This document shows positions 4,486 to 10,676 of a DNA stretch of 13,506 bases, one piece after another (the stretch's first letter is position 1; each line of letters opens with the position of its first letter). The stretch covers positions 1 to 13,506 of the forward strand of contig JAHIEP010000125.1 of assembly GCA_018901375.1 (NCBI GenBank), read 5' to 3'. Below the pieces are notes generated by a model. That model was given only the letters and a program-made list of their open reading frames with translations. It did no database searches and had not been told where the DNA came from. Made by a program: the position numbers and the translations under genes. This stretch comes from Nanobdellota archaeon. GTDB taxonomy: Archaea > Nanobdellota > Nanobdellia > Pacearchaeales > GW2011-AR1.

Positions 4486-6737
4486 TATTCGTCGAAGAAT
4501 TCTATTCCGAGCTCGCCTTCCATGTCTCGTCTTCGGGCTTCTTCGACGGGAACTCTTTCTCCTGAGATTTGTGGGGATTTTACGCCGGTGATTATTACCA
4601 TTACTTTTAGGGATTTTTCCATGTCTTTAGAAATTTGGGCGCCTGAGATTAATTTTGCGTCTGGTGAGAGTTGCTCTCCTATTCTTTGGACAACTTGTTT
4701 GTATTCGTCTAAGGATAAGTCCATTCCGCCGATTACGTTGACCAGTGCGCCTTGTGCGTTTTTTATGTCGACGTCGAGCAATGGGTTGTTTAGGGCTTTG
4801 TCTACCGCTTCGTTTGCTCTGTCGTTTGAATCTGATTCTCCCATTCCGATTAGCGATACTCCACCGTTTGCCATTATTGTTTTGATGTCTGCGAAGTCTA
4901 GATTTACTAGGCCTGATGATGTTACTAGTTCCGTGATTCCTTTGACTGCGTTTGTTAGGATTTCGTCGGCGACTTTGAAGGCTGTTGGTAGAGGTAAGTC
5001 TGGGGCTAGGTCTAGGAGTTTGTCGTTTGGAATTACTATTAGTGTGTCAACGATTCCTTCCATTCTTTCGAGACCTTCCATTGCGTTTTCGATTCGTTTT
5101 GCTCCCTCGACGGTGAATGGTAAAGTTACGACGCCGATTACTAGTGCTCCTTGTTTTTTTGCTATTTCGGCTACGACTGGTGCGGCTCCGGTTCCGGTGT
5201 TATGGACTATAAAACCTTCTGCGATAAAATTGTGACTCTTATCTACTGTTATGTCATAGACTTCCTCGTCGTCTAATTCTATTACTGAAGATATCCTATT
5301 GAATCCGAAATTTTCAAATATCTCATGTTTTTTTCTGCTTCTATATTTGTATATGAAACTTAAACCATTTCTTGTTTTAGGGTGGGGTAAATCTCCTAGT
5401 AATTCTTGGGTCTTATATATTCGTAGATTCCATGCTGTAAAGTTTTTGGCTACCTTTGAATTTGGTGCTTTGATTAGTCTCGTTCTCGATGATATATTGC
5501 AGGTTCTAAGTCCTATCTCGTCACAAAGAATTTTTAGTTGTTTGATTAATTTTTCGCTCGACATTTCGAATCTTATTTCTTTTTTTGGCAAACCCGACGA
5601 TCCTGTTTGTGTTAAATAATGGGCGTCAGCGTCGGCTAGTCCAACTATGAAAGCCTTTTTTTGCTCCCTTGGTAGATTGAATACCCATTTTGGAATTTCT
5701 TTTTTGTTGGCTGGGTGGTTTAGTCCAATTTTATCGAGGAATTCGTAGGCTTTTTTTGAGTTGCCATAAAGCCAATTTGCAGATGGCGTGGATTTCATTT
5801 TTATGTTGAAATATTTTTCTATAAGTTTTGCGTAGTAGTTGTTTTGTTTTTTATCTATTGATGGGGAGAAATGTATTTTCCATGAATCTTTTGATCTACT
5901 TATCCATCCGTCTCCAATTAGAAATCCGAATAGTTTGCAGAATTCTTCGTCGCTGGTTCCTGTTGGAATTTCTATTGTGGTCCCTTCGGATGAAGTGTCT
6001 CTTAGGACTACAACGAAATCATCCTTTTTTAGATCTTTAGCTTTTGTCCATTCTAATTTAAATTTAGAAAATCGATCACTGCTTAATTTGTTTAGAGGTT
6101 TCACTTTCAAGAAAGGGTGATCAAACGAAGCGATTAGTGTTCTGTTTTTTGTTTTTATCTCGTAGACTTTTTTTATCCCTGTTTTCATTGATGCTAAGAC
6201 TTTTCTTTTTACGAGTTTGTTTTTGTAGAATGTAAAGACGTCTTCTCCTTTTTTTATTGAGGATATTTTCTTGGGGCCATTTACCGTCGAAACTAGGGAG
6301 CTTCCTCTAAGGCAGCCGCCACCGAGTCCGCAAGTTACGAAAACTAAATCTGAGTTTGCCAGTTTCTTTTTTATTTCTTGTTCTTGTTCTTTTGCGGCTT
6401 CGGCTCCGATTCTTGGGTTTGAGCCCGCACCTAAACCTTTTGAAATTTCTCTGCCGATTAAGATTTTTTGGTCGGCGTTTGTGTAGAGTAGGTCTTGTGC
6501 GTCGGTGTTTATTGCTATGATTTCTCCGCCTTTGATTCCGATTTCTCGCATTCGTGAGACTGTGTTTCCGCCGCCGCCGCCGACTCCAATGACTTTGATT
6601 CTTGCGGCTTGTCTCTTTAAGATTTCTTCTAGTTCTCTGTCTATCTCTGCGTTAGCATTATTTCTAGAAATTGATTGGAAGGCGGAATGTGGAATCGAGT
6701 TCACCTCTGGTATATCATCTCTTAGTATATCTTCCAT
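4485..6737 (-). CDS. ftsZ: Cell-division GTPase FtsZ, interrupted by an intein
   Basis: FtsZ is the tubulin-like GTPase that forms the division ring and is tied to the membrane by SepF (sepF lies at 668). The reading frame gives 750 aa. Removing the 372-aa intein leaves a 378-aa FtsZ of normal length. Visible marks are the N-terminal nucleotide-binding IKVIGVGGGGGNTVSRM (about 47-63), the GLGGG/TGTGAAP signature split by the intein after residue 141, the T7-loop region NLDFADIKTIMANGG, and the C-terminal domain ending GIEFFDE. I chose ATG 6737 (MEDILRDDIPEV). The frame stays open to a TTG at 6803, but that stretch consists of leader stem-loops. The leader has a hairpin 6 nt before the ATG. 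A TATA-like TTAAAAACCC at about 6869-6880 suggests a leader near 110 nt. Confidence 0.95.
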   Translation of the reverse strand: MEDILRDDIPEVNSIPHSAFQSISRNNANAEIDRELEEILKRQAARIKVIGVGGGGGNTVSRMREIGIKGGEIIAINTDAQDLLYTNADQKILIGREISKGLGAGSNPRIGAEAAKEQEQEIKKKLANSDLVFVTCGLGGGCLRGSSLVSTVNGPKKISSIKKGEDVFTFYKNKLVKRKVLASMKTGIKKVYEIKTKNRTLIASFDHPFLKVKPLNKLSSDRFSKFKLEWTKAKDLKKDDFVVVLRDTSSEGTTIEIPTGTSDEEFCKLFGFLIGDGWISRSKDSWKIHFSPSIDKKQNNYYAKLIEKYFNIKMKSTPSANWLYGNSKKAYEFLDKIGLNHPANKKEIPKWVFNLPREQKKAFIVGLADADAHYLTQTGSSGLPKKEIRFEMSSEKLIKQLKILCDEIGLRTCNISSRTRLIKAPNSKVAKNFTAWNLRIYKTQELLGDLPHPKTRNGLSFIYKYRSRKKHEIFENFGFNRISSVIELDDEEVYDITVDKSHNFIAEGFIVHNTGTGAAPVVAEIAKKQGALVIGVVTLPFTVEGAKRIENAMEGLERMEGIVDTLIVIPNDKLLDLAPDLPLPTAFKVADEILTNAVKGITELVTSSGLVNLDFADIKTIMANGGVSLIGMGESDSNDRANEAVDKALNNPLLDVDIKNAQGALVNVIGGMDLSLDEYKQVVQRIGEQLSPDAKLISGAQISKDMEKSLKVMVIITGVKSPQISGERVPVEEARRRDMEGELGIEFFDE
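5199..6314 (-). mobile_element. Intein with LAGLIDADG homing endonuclease inside FtsZ
   Basis: An intein removes itself from the precursor and joins the flanking exteins. It is 372 aa long. Residue 1 is Cys, the last two are His-Asn (371-372), and the next extein residue is Thr. Splicing block A is at 1-13, block B is ASFDHPFL with His66, and blocks F/G are VYDITVDKSHNFIAEGFIVHN (352-372). Between them lie two LAGLIDADG motifs, LFGFLIGDGW (128-137) and FIVGLADADA (222-231), both keeping their acidic residue, so the endonuclease may be active. The insertion splits GGG from TGTG in the GTP-binding loop. Third codon positions contain more G and T than the exteins, which fits later arrival. I do not recall a standard name for this insertion site. 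Confidence 0.94.
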
Positions 6738-6894
6738 GATTTCTTTCTCTTTAGAAAAGAGAAATTTCTCTTCCGCCCATCTGGCATACCTCTGGTGAGG
6801 CAAAGTAGAGAAACCTCTTTTCCAAAACTTCGTTTTGATTTATTTTCATTGTTTTAGATGCTAGTTTGGGTTTTTAATGATTATTGTGGTCGGA
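6738..6894 (-). promoter_or_regulatory. ftsZ leader and promoter region
   Basis: In transcript order from the FKBP stop there is a TATA-like TTAAAAACCC (about 6869-6880), a leader segment resembling the spt5 leader (about 6801-6835), a divergent stem-loop (E6, inner arms CCTC/GAGG, loop TGGT, 6789-6800), a 14-bp palindrome AGAGAAATTTCTCT, and the start-proximal hairpin. Compared with spt5, the E6 stem-loop looks inserted between GCAAAGTAGAGAAACC and GAAATTTC. Confidence 0.55.
6744..6764 (-). promoter_or_regulatory. Start-proximal hairpin of ftsZ
   Basis: In the mRNA, UUUCUCUUU pairs with AAAGAGAAA around a UCU loop (9 bp, perfect), 6 nt before the AUG. Relative to the spt5 hairpin, one U-A pair is C-G here, a compensated change. 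This suggests that the fold, not only the sequence, is kept. Confidence 0.7.
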
Positions 6895-7551
6895 TTAGTG
6901 GTTATTATTTTTGGATTCAGTTAATTTTGATTCTACTTTTAATCCTAGGATTTCTTCGAATTTTGGGGCGAAAAGTTTTATGTATGGTTCGAATTGTTTT
7001 TCTACTTTGAATATTAGGGTTTTGTCGTCGACGTCGAATTCGAATTGTTTTCGGAAAAGGAAGTCTTGGAGGGCATTGACTTTTTCTTTTTGGTCAGTTA
7101 CGATTTTGTTTATTTTGTAAGTGTAGGTTACTTCTTTGCCTGCTAGTGGGTTGTTGAAGTCGACGAGGGTTCGGCCTTTGTCTGATGATAGGATTTTGAC
7201 GAGTTGTCCGTCGAGGGCGAGTTGCATTCCTCGAACCGGTTCGATTTTTTGTTCGTGGAAATGTTTTGTTGGAATCATTCGAATCATTTGAGGGTTTCGT
7301 TTTCCGAATGCAACTTCTGGTTTTAGAGTTACCTCGTAAGATTTGCCTGTTTCTTTTCCGATTAGGTCGTCGTCGAAACCGACTGGAAGCATTTTGTGTC
7401 CGACTGATAGAATGAAAGGCTTTGTTTCGGTCGTCGGTTGTCGGTTGTCGGTTGTCGGCATGTCTTCTTTGATGTTTGTGTCGAAGATTTCATCTGTCCC
7501 TTTTATTTTGCCTGTGAATTCTATTTCGATGAAATCGTTTTTGTTTATCAT
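6895..7551 (-). CDS. FKBP-type (SlyD-like) peptidyl-prolyl isomerase
   Basis: This is a cytosolic cis/trans proline isomerase with chaperone activity. The 218-aa protein is of the long archaeal type. The FKBP half-domain runs from INKNDFIEIEFTGKIKGT (2-19) to GHKMLPVGFDDDLIGKETGKSYEVTLKPEVAFGKRN. The inserted 'flap' domain follows (about 93-140, with PVRGMQLALDGQLVKILS and TLVDFNNPLAGKEVTY). The FKBP strand KINKIV closes the fold, and a C-terminal extension of about 65 residues completes the protein. Residues 31-40 (MPTTDNRQPT) are encoded by a heptamer repeat placed in the first loop. The ATG at 7551 lies 26.5 nt from the shared TATA at 7571-7583, so the mRNA is probably leaderless. It is divergent from the phosphodiesterase gene. 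Confidence 0.92.
   Translation of the reverse strand: MINKNDFIEIEFTGKIKGTDEIFDTNIKEDMPTTDNRQPTTETKPFILSVGHKMLPVGFDDDLIGKETGKSYEVTLKPEVAFGKRNPQMIRMIPTKHFHEQKIEPVRGMQLALDGQLVKILSSDKGRTLVDFNNPLAGKEVTYTYKINKIVTDQKEKVNALQDFLFRKQFEFDVDDKTLIFKVEKQFEPYIKLFAPKFEEILGLKVESKLTESKNNNH
7428..7455. repeat. Heptamer repeat (CGGTTGT)n inside the FKBP gene
   Basis: CGGTCGT is followed by three exact CGGTTGT units. It is the same unit as in the prefoldin gene and likewise encodes PTTDNRQPTT-like residues. It sits in a loop of the isomerase, where an insertion is tolerable. Confidence 0.88.
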
Positions 7552-7570
7552 AAAAATTTTGGGGAAGGAA

Positions 7571-7583
7571 GGTTTTTAAGTTT
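7571..7583. promoter_or_regulatory. Shared bidirectional TATA element
   Basis: GGTTTTTAAGTTT reads CTTAAAAACC on the other strand. Its TTAA centre (7577.5) lies 26.5 nt from the FKBP ATG and 24.5 nt from the phosphodiesterase ATG, almost exactly midway in the 50-bp gap. One TATA box appears to serve two divergent leaderless genes. This is inferred from position only. Confidence 0.6.
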
Positions 7584-7601
7584 GATGGGCTATGGTTGTT
7601 T

Positions 7602-8849
7602 ATGGTCAAGAAATCTAAAAAGAAGATTCTTATTGATAATATTAATATGTCTGATGAGATAAGTATTAAGGCTGGTCCGAAAAAACTTAGCGCCGAGGGA
7701 ATAAAGAGGAGTATTGATAGTTTTTCTAATATTTGTTCTGGGTTTTTGTTTTTGTTCGGAATTTTTCTTGCCTATAAATTTTTGGGCATAAACAATACTA
7801 TATCTGTTTTTGTTTTTATGGGCTCAGTCTTGATGTTTTTTGTTTCGAAGAAGCTTGTTTATAATTATGGAGTAAGGAAGGCCAGGAAGAAACATGAGTG
7901 GTTATTGAATGATTTGTTTGTTGTGAAGTTCCGATTTAAGAGGTTGGCGGGAATTTCGCTTTTAACAATTATTTCCTCGTCTTTTGTTTTTGTGGTTTTT
8001 GTTTTGATTGTTGTTCCGAATATTGATATTGTAAGCGCAGATAATCTTATTGTTGGTGCGCACCGAGGGGACTCTGATGGATATACTGAGAATACTATTC
8101 CTGCTTTTGTTAGTGCGCTTGAGAATGAGAGTTATAAGTTTATTGAGTTTGATGTTCAGTATACTAAAGATAAAAAGCTGGTTGTTTATCACGATTTGAG
8201 TTTGTTGCGGTTGCAGAAGAAGATTGAAAATATTAATGAGTTGACTTACGAGGAACTTGAGGAGTTAAGCGATTATCACATTCCTCTTTATGAGGAGGTT
8301 ATGGATTTGGTCGATGGGCGGAAGCCTTTGAATATTGAGGTAAAGTCGCAGGGTGATTTTTTTGATGATATGGATATTGTTGATTTTCTTGTTGCTGATA
8401 CTAAGGCTAGGGGTGTTTTTGAGACTACTTTGTTTAGTTCTATTTCTTCTGATGTTATAAAATATTTTAGCCGGAAATATCCTGAAGCTAAGACGGGGAA
8501 AATATATTATATTGCTTATAGTACTTTTTTTAATTTTGAAAACACCGTCGCTGGTATGTATGAAGAGATTGAGGATATTGGTGCGGACTATTTGATGTTG
8601 CACGCTGGGAACCTTAGGAATTACGAGACGTTGAAAAGGATTAAGCCCGCGAATGTTGATATTATAGTTTGGTATTTGACCGATAGTAGGATGTATATTA
8701 TTCCCTCGGAGGGGCATGACCTCTTGGATAAATCTGGGAACCTTGTTGGCTATGTGGTCGGAGACGCTGATAAGTGGAAAGTGGGAAATAGAAAGTGGAA
8801 AGCAACTTGGAAAGGTAGGAATATTTTTGGGGCTGGATTTGTTTGGTAA
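7602..8849 (+). CDS. Membrane-anchored glycerophosphodiester phosphodiesterase-like protein
   Basis: GDPD enzymes hydrolyse glycerophosphodiesters to sn-glycerol-3-phosphate and an alcohol. The 415-aa protein has a basic cytosolic N-terminus, probable membrane helices at about 44-64, 67-83 and 115-140, then a GDPD TIM-barrel domain. The domain shows VGAHRG (His154), ENTIPAF (about 173-179), IEFDVQ (Glu182, Asp184) and VVYHD (His197), the canonical catalytic His pair and metal-binding acids, and NIEVKS later. The helix count suggests the domain lies outside the membrane. ATG 7602 is chosen over the in-frame TTG 6 nt upstream because it fits the TATA at 7571-7583. The C-terminus (KWKVGNRKWKATWKG) is encoded by an imperfect heptamer repeat and is probably not part of the fold. 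The substrate is unknown, and an archaeal ether-lipid head group is possible. Confidence 0.88.
   Translation: MVKKSKKKILIDNINMSDEISIKAGPKKLSAEGIKRSIDSFSNICSGFLFLFGIFLAYKFLGINNTISVFVFMGSVLMFFVSKKLVYNYGVRKARKKHEWLLNDLFVVKFRFKRLAGISLLTIISSSFVFVVFVLIVVPNIDIVSADNLIVGAHRGDSDGYTENTIPAFVSALENESYKFIEFDVQYTKDKKLVVYHDLSLLRLQKKIENINELTYEELEELSDYHIPLYEEVMDLVDGRKPLNIEVKSQGDFFDDMDIVDFLVADTKARGVFETTLFSSISSDVIKYFSRKYPEAKTGKIYYIAYSTFFNFENTVAGMYEEIEDIGADYLMLHAGNLRNYETLKRIKPANVDIIVWYLTDSRMYIIPSEGHDLLDKSGNLVGYVVGDADKWKVGNRKWKATWKGRNIFGAGFVW
8774..8801. repeat. Imperfect heptamer repeat in the GDPD 3' end
   Basis: GTGGAAA, GTGGGAA, ATAGAAA and GTGGAAA are four 7-nt units in the coding sequence. They give a C-terminal KWKVGNRKWK. 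This is the third gene in the window with a 7-nt period tract in its frame. Confidence 0.75.
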
Positions 8850-8958
8850 TCTTCTGAGTGAAATTCGGGTTACGAGTAGAGTATCTCCGATGAAAATTTG
8901 TAATTCTTAAGTTATGTGTGGTTTTTTTTAGCATTGGGATAATCAATTTTTTATGGAC

Positions 8959-9107
8959 GGTACCCTCACTGATTTAAAATTAAATTTGGTTGGGGCATGT
9001 TAACTTGCATGGGTTTTTTGGGTTTTTTTGTTATATAGCTTGGAGGGTTTGTTATTTGGGGAAGGTCCACGGATATTCGCGGATTAGGGACAGGATTTTC
9101 GCGGATT
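8959..9107. repeat. Dispersed repeat A, copy 3
   Basis: It opens GGTACCCTCACTGATTTAAA, and TTGGTTGGGGCATG, TTAACTTG, TTGGAGGGTTTGTTATTTGG, GGTCCACGGAT and TTTTCGCGGATTT follow in the order of copy 1 (68-195). Most differences are short T-run or word-length changes. Confidence 0.8.
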
Positions 9108-9324
9108 TTTTTTTGGGGTTTTTTTGAAAGATAAGTGTCTAATTAAATTGGGTAATTAGCAACGCGGATTGCTGGATAATTTGGATTACTGGATTTGGGA
9201 TTTGTTAATGAATGTTTCTTAGTTTGTTTTGATTGGGTTTCGGCGAATGATGGGTTTTTTATTTTGGGTTGGTAGTTGGATTTACTTTGTTTATGAGTAT
9301 CGGAGATACTAGGGCGGGGGCAAG

Positions 9325-9333
9325 TTTTATAAA
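9325..9333 (+). promoter_or_regulatory. TATA box for aIF5A
   Basis: TTTTATAAA is centred 26 nt before the ATG at 9355, implying a leaderless transcript. Confidence 0.75.
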
Positions 9334-9354
9334 CGAAACTATTTTATCCTGATT

Positions 9355-9744
9355 ATGGTAGCAAGAGTTATTGACGCGACGGAGATGCGGGTAGGGACAT
9401 TTTTACTTCTTGATGGAATTGCACATAAAGTTACGAAGATGGATGTTTCGAAGACTGGGAAGCATGGGCACGCGAAGGTTCGGTTCGAGGCTGTTTCGGC
9501 TTTTACTGGTAAGAAAAAAGTTATGGTTATTCCTGGGCATGATAAATTTGAGGTTCCTATGATAGATAAGAAGGCTGCACAGGTTCTTTCTGTTTCTGGT
9601 ACTATTGCTAGTTTGATGGATAATGAAAGTTTTGAGAATTTTGACTTGGAGATTCCTGAAGAGTTAGCTGGACAGATTAATGGTGGGGAAAATGTTGAGT
9701 ATTGGAATATAGAAGGACAAAAATTATTGAAGAGGATTGTTTAA
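9355..9744 (+). CDS. Translation factor aIF5A
   Basis: aIF5A helps ribosomes form difficult peptide bonds and acts in the cytosol after hypusine (or deoxyhypusine) modification. The 129-aa protein has the N-terminal SH3-like domain with the exposed loop SKTGKHGHAKV, in which Lys36 is the residue modified in the family, and a C-terminal OB-fold domain (about 70-129). Length is typical. The ATG is fixed by the leaderless TATA at 9325-9333 and by the family start. No deoxyhypusine synthase gene is in the window. A G-run array follows directly after the stop. Confidence 0.95.
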   Translation: MVARVIDATEMRVGTFLLLDGIAHKVTKMDVSKTGKHGHAKVRFEAVSAFTGKKKVMVIPGHDKFEVPMIDKKAAQVLSVSGTIASLMDNESFENFDLEIPEELAGQINGGENVEYWNIEGQKLLKRIV

Positions 9745-9745
9745 T

Positions 9746-9830
9746 TTTTGTCGGGGGCTCGATAAATCGGGGGCTTATTTCTTATGGGGGGCTCGTTGAG
9801 ACGGGGGGCTCACTTCGTGGGGGCTTGGCT
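9746..9830 (+). repeat. Five-unit G-run array behind aIF5A
   Basis: Five runs of 5-6 G begin at 9753, 9769, 9786, 9803 and 9819, a 16-17 nt period, each followed by CTC or CTT. Spacers differ in sequence, and two are self-complementary (CTC-GTT-GAG and CAC-TTC-GTG). It could form G-quadruplexes, short hairpins, or a 3' end of the aIF5A mRNA. Function is not known. Confidence 0.75.
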
Positions 9831-9843
9831 GCTTATAATAGGA

Positions 9844-9851
9844 TATATAAA
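9844..9851 (+). promoter_or_regulatory. TATA box for the small membrane protein gene
   Basis: TATATAAA is centred 25.5 nt before the ATG at 9873. Confidence 0.75.
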
Positions 9852-9872
9852 TGGTAAAGTTGTTATGTGCTT

Positions 9873-10112
9873 ATGAAGAAGTGGGCGAAAATGAAATATT
9901 GGCAGAGAGGTGCAATTTTAGCTTTTACGCTTGCGGTAATTCCTGTTTTGCTTTTTTCAATTTGGGTTAGTTTTGTCTCTGTGGAAAGTCCCGATGTTCC
10001 TGTTTCATTTTTTTTAGCATTTATGATAATGTTTGTTGTGTATGTTGTTCCAATTACAGTAGTTGGTGGATTTTTTGGATTTTTTGTGAAAAAATACAAA
10101 AAGCATAATTGA
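9873..10112 (+). CDS. Small two-helix membrane protein, unknown
   Basis: I do not recognise this 79-aa protein. It begins with a basic segment (MKKWAKMKYWQR) and has two hydrophobic helices, about 14-35 (AILAFTLAVIPVLLFSIWVSF) and about 46-70 (SFFLAFMIMFVVYVVPITVVGG). It ends in a basic tail (KKYKKHN). Both ends are positively charged, which suggests both lie in the cytosol with a short external loop (SVESPDVP). A GTG six nt upstream is in frame, but the TATA box (9844-9851) at 25.5 nt favours ATG 9873. A TATA box, an open frame and a plausible topology make it a likely real gene. Confidence 0.7.
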   Translation: MKKWAKMKYWQRGAILAFTLAVIPVLLFSIWVSFVSVESPDVPVSFFLAFMIMFVVYVVPITVVGGFFGFFVKKYKKHN

Positions 10113-10240
10113 AATATATTATTAGATTTGTAATTTCTAAATTTTTATTTGAAGTTGGGTGAATACCCCGCAGCTTGCTGTGATGTAGATGTGTGGGCTT
10201 GGGTGTTTTTGTAACTTGAGTACAATAAAAAATGGGGGAA

Positions 10241-10270
10241 GATTTGGGCGGATAGGGCGGATAGGGGCGG
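10241..10270. repeat. GGGCGGAT repeat, second copy
   Basis: GATTTGGGCGGATAGGGCGG, followed by another GGGGCGG unit, repeats the sequence at 311-340 (GATTTGGGCGGATTAGGCGG). Both are preceded by a GGGAAA/GGGGAA stretch, and both lie just before a CGTCTTCGACG hairpin. Confidence 0.7.
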
Positions 10271-10309
10271 ATTTTGTTTTAGGGTTGTTTGTTTTTATTG
10301 GAAATTTTC

Positions 10310-10355
10310 TTCCATGAGAAATTACGCCGTCTTCGACGTCGCATTTCTTATGGAA
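10310..10355. repeat. CGTCTTCGACG hairpin element, copy 3
   Basis: TTCCAT/ATGGAA ends, an AGAAAT/ATTTCT arm and the CGTC-TTC-GACG tip form the fold. It is the same element as at 557-600 and 13431-13476. Confidence 0.85.
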
Positions 10356-10400
10356 GGTGTAACTTGTTGGCTTTATTGTTTTGGGATTGATAATAAAAAA

Positions 10401-10446
10401 CACGGACGAGGACGGAGGGGCAACACGGGAAACACGGACGAGGATA
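10401..10446. repeat. Loose ACACGGACGAGG decamer array
   Basis: CACGGACGAG, GACGGAGGGG, CAACACGGGA and AACACGGACG repeat the ACGGA core at about 10-nt intervals, as at 25-61 and 484-520. It follows hairpin copy 3. Confidence 0.6.
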
Positions 10447-10479
10447 AGATATTTGGTTCTGGATTTTTTTATCGGTAAG

Positions 10480-10486
10480 TTTAAAA
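10480..10486 (+). promoter_or_regulatory. TATA box for rpl40e
   Basis: TTTAAAA is centred 26 nt before the ATG at 10509. Confidence 0.7.
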
Positions 10487-10508
10487 GGTAAGGTGGATAA
10501 TTTTTTTT

Positions 10509-10673
10509 ATGGCGACTAAGATTCCGGCGGCGCAGAATAGATTGTATAAGAATGCGTTTGTTTGTAAAGTTTGTAAGCATAAGATGAGGTTATCGGCGCA
10601 GAAAATTTTGACAGGGAAGGCGCGATGTCGGAAATGTGGTGGGGATGATTTTAGAACGGTGCGGAAAAAATAG
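10509..10673 (+). CDS. rpl40e: Ribosomal protein L40e
   Basis: eL40 is a small zinc-binding protein of the large ribosomal subunit in archaea and eukaryotes. The 54-aa product starts MATKIPAAQNRLYKNAFVCK and has two zinc pairs, C19-x2-C22 and C40-x2-C43, in a very basic chain ending FRTVRKK. The RCRKCG segment is characteristic of the family. Length is normal. A TATA box 26 nt before the ATG indicates a leaderless mRNA. The stop is followed by a short hairpin (10678-10692). It is a single-gene unit, with the next gene about 240 nt downstream. Confidence 0.88.
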   Translation: MATKIPAAQNRLYKNAFVCKVCKHKMRLSAQKILTGKARCRKCGGDDFRTVRKK

Positions 10674-10676
10674 GCT

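Larger units (their letters stand above)
8850..9354. other. 505-nt intergenic region without genes
   Basis: No supportable gene was found. It contains dispersed repeat A copy 3 (8959-9107) and G/T-rich sequence with repeated GGATT, GCGGATT and TTTGGGATTTG words. The aIF5A promoter (9325-9333) is at the right end. Confidence 0.7.
10113..10508. other. 396-nt intergenic region without genes
   Basis: No gene was seen. It holds a small inverted repeat CAGC-TT-GCTG around 10170, a GGGCGGAT repeat (10241-10270) matching 311-340, hairpin element copy 3 (10310-10355), decamer ACACGGA words (10401-10446) and the TATA box of the next gene (10480-10486). Confidence 0.7.

Noticed and set aside
4522..5235. 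237-codon + strand open frame
   Set aside because: Antisense to the FtsZ C-terminal extein. The strong A/C third-position bias of the minus gene removes stops on the other strand. No promoter or familiar motif.
6738..6803. Upstream extension of FtsZ to a TTG start (22 extra residues)
   Set aside because: The stretch is made of leader stem-loops homologous to the non-coding spt5 leader. ATG 6737 gives a normal FtsZ N-terminus.
10137..10580. 147-codon minus frame
   Set aside because: It spans repeats, a hairpin element and the antisense of rpl40e. No coding signature.
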